Of a DNA stretch of 64,000 bases, positions 61,750 through 64,000 are shown piece by piece. Position 1 is the first letter of the stretch. Every line of letters starts with the position of its first letter. The DNA lies in contig CATOTG010000006.1 of the NCBI GenBank assembly GCA_951813015.1, positions 806,001 to 870,000 on the forward strand. Direction: 5' to 3'. The notes under the pieces were generated by a model. It made no database searches. It saw nothing but the letters and a program-made list of their open reading frames with translations, and was not told the DNA's origin. Both the position numbers and the translations under genes were made by a program. This stretch comes from an uncultured Thermoanaerobaculia bacterium. Lineage in GTDB: Bacteria > Acidobacteriota > Thermoanaerobaculia > Multivoradales > Multivoraceae.

Positions 61750-61770
61750 CAGTCTGTCGGACTTTGGGGA
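61744..61770 (+). repeat. dispersed repeat copy B (TAGCAGTCTGT...)
   Basis: At and after the ndk stop codon: CGCTAGCAGTCTGT, C, GGACTT, then GG, matching the copy at 23644-23670 at all but a few positions. Followed, as in copy A, by lower-GC sequence with a small ORF. Confidence 0.55.
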
Positions 61771-61790
61771 TGTGGGAGGAGGTTAGGTCC

Positions 61791-62009
61791 TTGGAGCCTC
61801 TTGACACTCTTCGAAGAGCCCCTGTGACCTTTCTCCTCGGCTTTTGCATCATCGCCTTGGGTGTGATCCTGTTGGCCGTGTTTCTCCACGACCGGAACTT
61901 CGAACTATGGGTCGTGATGCAGGCGGCATTCCAGGGTGCCGGCTATCTGATTCTCTACCGCCTTTGCCAAGCCAAGGCGTGGCCCCCAAACGGAGAGAGA
62001 AGCTGGTAA
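61791..62009 (+). CDS. small two-helix membrane protein, hypothetical
   Basis: 72 residues from a TTG, chosen because GGGAGGAGG precedes it at 61774-61782. An ATG at 61770 in frame would begin inside that site. Two hydrophobic segments (VTFLLGFCIIALGVILLAVFL; LWVVMQAAFQGAGYLILYRLC) flank a short charged loop. Composition is lower in GC than ndk. No family recognised. It follows the dispersed repeat and could be accessory DNA. Confidence 0.5.
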   Translation: MEPLDTLRRAPVTFLLGFCIIALGVILLAVFLHDRNFELWVVMQAAFQGAGYLILYRLCQAKAWPPNGERSW

Positions 62010-62057
62010 CGATGGGCGTGAGAGTTGAACGAGCTGTTTCGGTACGAGTTCGGTCAC

Positions 62058-62315
62058 CTACGGGCCGACGCCGCGCGGACGCAGCAGCGTCCCCAGGCCG
62101 CCGAGGGCGGCGTCGGCGACCAGGGCCAGGACAGCGGCCGGAATGGCGCCGGAGAGGATCTGCTGGATGTTCACGAGTTGCACGCCGGCGATGATCGGCT
62201 GACCGAGGCCGCCGGCGCCGATGAAGGCGCCGATCGTCGCGGTGCCGATCGTGATCACGCCTGCCGTGCGAACGCCGGCCATCAAGGCGCCATCGTTGGC
62301 CGTTGCCCATGGCGT
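62058..62315 (-). pseudogene. 3' fragment of an osmoprotectant (glycine betaine/choline) ABC transporter permease
   Basis: The minus-strand frame reads NDGALMAGVRTAGVITIGTA, IGAFIGAGGLGQPIIAGVQ and [20 protein letters not shown], the last three helices of an OpuB/ProW-type permease, and stops at 62058. Upstream of about 62315 the similarity ends abruptly and the frame continues as non-family sequence. Only about 85 of the usual 210 or more residues are left, so it is a truncated relic. The partner ATPase and binding protein are not in the window. Confidence 0.65.
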
Positions 62316-62384
62316 GCTCAGGCGCCTTGATACTGTCGGCGCTTCGCGCGAACACCCGTCGGAACGGACAGGAGGACCCAGGAA

Positions 62385-63824
62385 CTGGCCGCAGGCGTTC
62401 AGCTCTTTTCGAGTCGCTGGGGACTGATGCTCGCCATGCTTGGCATGGCCGTGGGCACGGGCAACATCTGGCGCTTCCCCCGGATTGCGGCGTCCAACGG
62501 GGGCGGGTCCTTCCTGGTCGCCTGGGTCGTCTTCCTGTTGCTCTGGTCGGTGCCGCTGATCCTGGCCGAGTTCGCGCTCGGCAAGCGGGTGCGGTCCGGC
62601 ACGGTGGGCACATTCGCCTCGATGATGGGCGAACGGTTCGCCTGGATGGGGGCGTGGATCGCGTGGGTGGCGGCGGCTATCGGCTTCTACTACGCGGTGG
62701 TCATGGGCTGGACGCTGCGCTTCTTTCTGGCCGCCATCACGATGCAGCTTCAGGGCGAGGGCTCGGCCGAGCTTTGGGAGGAGTTCTCTTTCTCGCCCGC
62801 GGCGCTCATCTTCCACGCCCTGGCCCTGGCGATGGCCGTGACCGTCGTGCTGCGGGGGATACGGGGGATCGAGGCGGTGGTACGGGTCCTGATGCCGGCG
62901 CTGCTGGTGCTGGTCGTCGTGCTCGCGATTCGTGCGGTGACGCTTCCGGGAGCGTCCCAGGGGCTCGAATTCCTGTTCAAGCCCAACTGGAGCGACCTGC
63001 TCGACGTGAACATCTGGCTGCAGGCGCTGACCCAGAACGCCTGGGACACCGGCGCCGGCTGGGGCCTGGTGCTGACCTATGCGGTGTTCTCGCGCCGCCG
63101 GGAGGACACGAACCTCAACTCGTTCCTGCTGGCATTCGGCAACAACAGCGTCTCCCTGTTGGCCGGGATCATGGTCCTGTGCACCTTCTTCTCGCTGATG
63201 CCCGCTGCCGCTGCGAGCGAGATCGTGGGCGCCAGCAACGAGGGCCTGACCTTCATCTGGATTCCTCAGCTCTTCGACGCGATGCCGGGCGGCGCCTTCT
63301 TCATGATCCTGTTCTTCATGGCCCTGGTGTTTGCCGCCTGGACGTCGCTCGTCGCGATGTTCCAGTTGGTCGGCCTGGCGCTTGAGGAGGCCGGTCTAAA
63401 GCGGCGCAAGGCGATCATCTCGCTTGCCGTGGCGGCCTTCGTGCTCGGCGTGCCCTCGGCCCTCTGGCAGCCGTTCTGGTTGAACCAGGACAACGTCTGG
63501 AGCGTTGCGCTCATGTTGTGCGGCCTTTTCTTCGCGCTGATCGTGATCCGTTACGGCGTGACCCGCTTCCGTGCCGAGATGATCAACACCGCCGACCAGG
63601 ACATCCGGATCGGCGCCTGGTGGGACTGGGCGATCCGGCTGATCGTCGTCCAGGCGCTGGTTCTCGTCGGCTGGATGTGCTGGAGCGTCCGCAACGAGCC
63701 GCTCTGGGGGCCGCTGGGTGTCGGCAACATGTTCGCGCAGTGGATCGTTGTGGTTGCCGTTCTGATCGCGCTGAACGGAGTGTTCCTGCGCGGGTTGAAG
63801 AAGCGGGCGCAGCGGCTCAACTGA
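62385..63824 (+). CDS. sodium:neurotransmitter symporter (NSS) family transporter
   Basis: About 480 residues with 11-12 helices. The first helix carries the LeuT-type unwound motif: SSRWGLMLAMLGMAVGTGNIWRFPRIAASNGGG, so the protein must begin before the ATG at 62427. No ATG, GTG or TTG lies between the ribosome-binding site GGAGGA (62371-62376) and that point; a CTG at 62385 is well placed, 8 bp after it. Further family parts are NAWDTGAGWGLVLTYAVF (sodium site helix) and WTSLVAMFQLVGLALEE. Likely imports an amino acid or related solute with Na+. Substrate unknown. Confidence 0.82.
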   Translation: MAAGVQLFSSRWGLMLAMLGMAVGTGNIWRFPRIAASNGGGSFLVAWVVFLLLWSVPLILAEFALGKRVRSGTVGTFASMMGERFAWMGAWIAWVAAAIGFYYAVVMGWTLRFFLAAITMQLQGEGSAELWEEFSFSPAALIFHALALAMAVTVVLRGIRGIEAVVRVLMPALLVLVVVLAIRAVTLPGASQGLEFLFKPNWSDLLDVNIWLQALTQNAWDTGAGWGLVLTYAVFSRRREDTNLNSFLLAFGNNSVSLLAGIMVLCTFFSLMPAAAASEIVGASNEGLTFIWIPQLFDAMPGGAFFMILFFMALVFAAWTSLVAMFQLVGLALEEAGLKRRKAIISLAVAAFVLGVPSALWQPFWLNQDNVWSVALMLCGLFFALIVIRYGVTRFRAEMINTADQDIRIGAWWDWAIRLIVVQALVLVGWMCWSVRNEPLWGPLGVGNMFAQWIVVVAVLIALNGVFLRGLKKRAQRLN

Positions 63825-63999
63825 GCCGGCGGTGGAGCCAGGCGCGGACGCGCTGGATGCGCAGCCAGGCGTTCGGCCAGCGGTTCATGACGAAGGCGCG
63901 AAGGCGGAGATTCAGCCGGTTGCTGGCGAGTGACAGCAGGGCCAGACCGGCGGGTATGAGGACGATCGCGGGAATGAGGGGCAGCGGGCCGAAGATCAG
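63817..63999 (-). CDS. C-terminal part of a small membrane protein (5' end outside window)
   Basis: The minus-strand frame enters from the right edge as LIFGPLPLIPAIVLIPAGLALLSLAS, a membrane helix with regular Pro, and ends with a basic tail (FVMNRWPNAWLRIQRVRAWLHRRL). The stop TGA overlaps the last codons of the symporter gene. The Gly/Pro-rich helix followed by a basic tail is reminiscent of small PGPGW-type membrane proteins, but the diagnostic part is not visible. Function unknown. Confidence 0.45.
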   Translation of the reverse strand: MIFGPLPLIPAIVLIPAGLALLSLASNRLNLRLRAFVMNRWPNAWLRIQRVRAWLHRRLS

Positions 64000-64000
64000 A

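Overview
The window is a 64 kb stretch of a high-GC Gram-negative bacterial chromosome. LpxH-, Mla- and DsbD-type proteins indicate an outer membrane. A GWxTD-domain protein, a very large TPR/sigma-54 activator, a B12-dependent ribonucleotide reductase, methylmalonyl-CoA mutase and a SelW-type selenoprotein together suggest Acidobacteriota or a neighbouring phylum. That assignment is inferred from gene content only. No rRNA, tRNA, CRISPR array or prophage was seen.

Layout. 0-2 kb: tail of a secreted protein and a second secreted protein of unknown function. 2-7.3 kb: methylmalonyl-CoA mutase and nrdJ, divergent and both adenosylcobalamin enzymes. 7.3-12 kb: thioredoxin-like protein, Zn-ribbon protein, rRNA m5U methyltransferase, a PTPS-III-like/DUF1330 fusion, a UGA-containing SelW gene with a SECIS-like hairpin, folE and a GWxTD protein. 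12.2-15.3 kb: YggX-like protein and mlaD-mlaF-mlaE (minus strand). 15.5-23.6 kb: plsC, apbC/mrp, lpxH, aroA, a 1097-residue TPR/AAA+ regulator and a protein with three MerR-like helix-turn-helix units. 23.6-24.4 kb: transposase remnant and a small ORF. 24.2-28.2 kb: thiL, lon, nrdR (minus). 28.4-41.8 kb: a dense plus-strand housekeeping run, hrcA-grpE-dnaJ-rsmE-recX-alaS-pgsA-MMPL-ffh-rpsP-khpA-rimM-trmD.

41.8-45.3 kb is an accessory island inserted between trmD and rplS. It holds a promoter, four tandem palindromes that overlap the Shine-Dalgarno sequence of a small membrane protein gene, a second tiny membrane ORF, a strong terminator, and a complete-ended IS3-family element (4-bp target duplication) carrying a fragment of an IS1380-type transposase. 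Then follow rplS-rnhB, a membrane-anchored unknown, dsbD (minus), an aspartate aminotransferase-like gene, a site-2 protease, a PaoABC-like periplasmic molybdenum oxidoreductase operon, a 4-Cys protein ending in tandem repeats, a DUF1326-like protein, a STAS protein, cdd (minus), icd, sucC, sucD, ndk, a small membrane ORF, a truncated osmoprotectant permease, a sodium:neurotransmitter-symporter-type transporter and a partial membrane protein.

Quality of the read. Seven genes (GWxTD, mlaD, mlaE, IS3 orfB, pgsA, site-2 protease, paoA-like) are broken by a single frameshift, and each is restored by removing one base from a homopolymer run. The shared signature suggests sequencing or assembly error rather than gene decay, so these genes are described as probably intact.

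Most distinctive observations: the SelW selenoprotein with SECIS-like hairpin; the palindrome array that masks a ribosome-binding site; a 27-bp tandem array whose hairpins expose AGGA loops before a DUF1326-like gene; the PTPS-III-like/DUF1330 fusion joined by a 40-bp in-frame duplication next to folE; and the triple MerR-like HTH protein.
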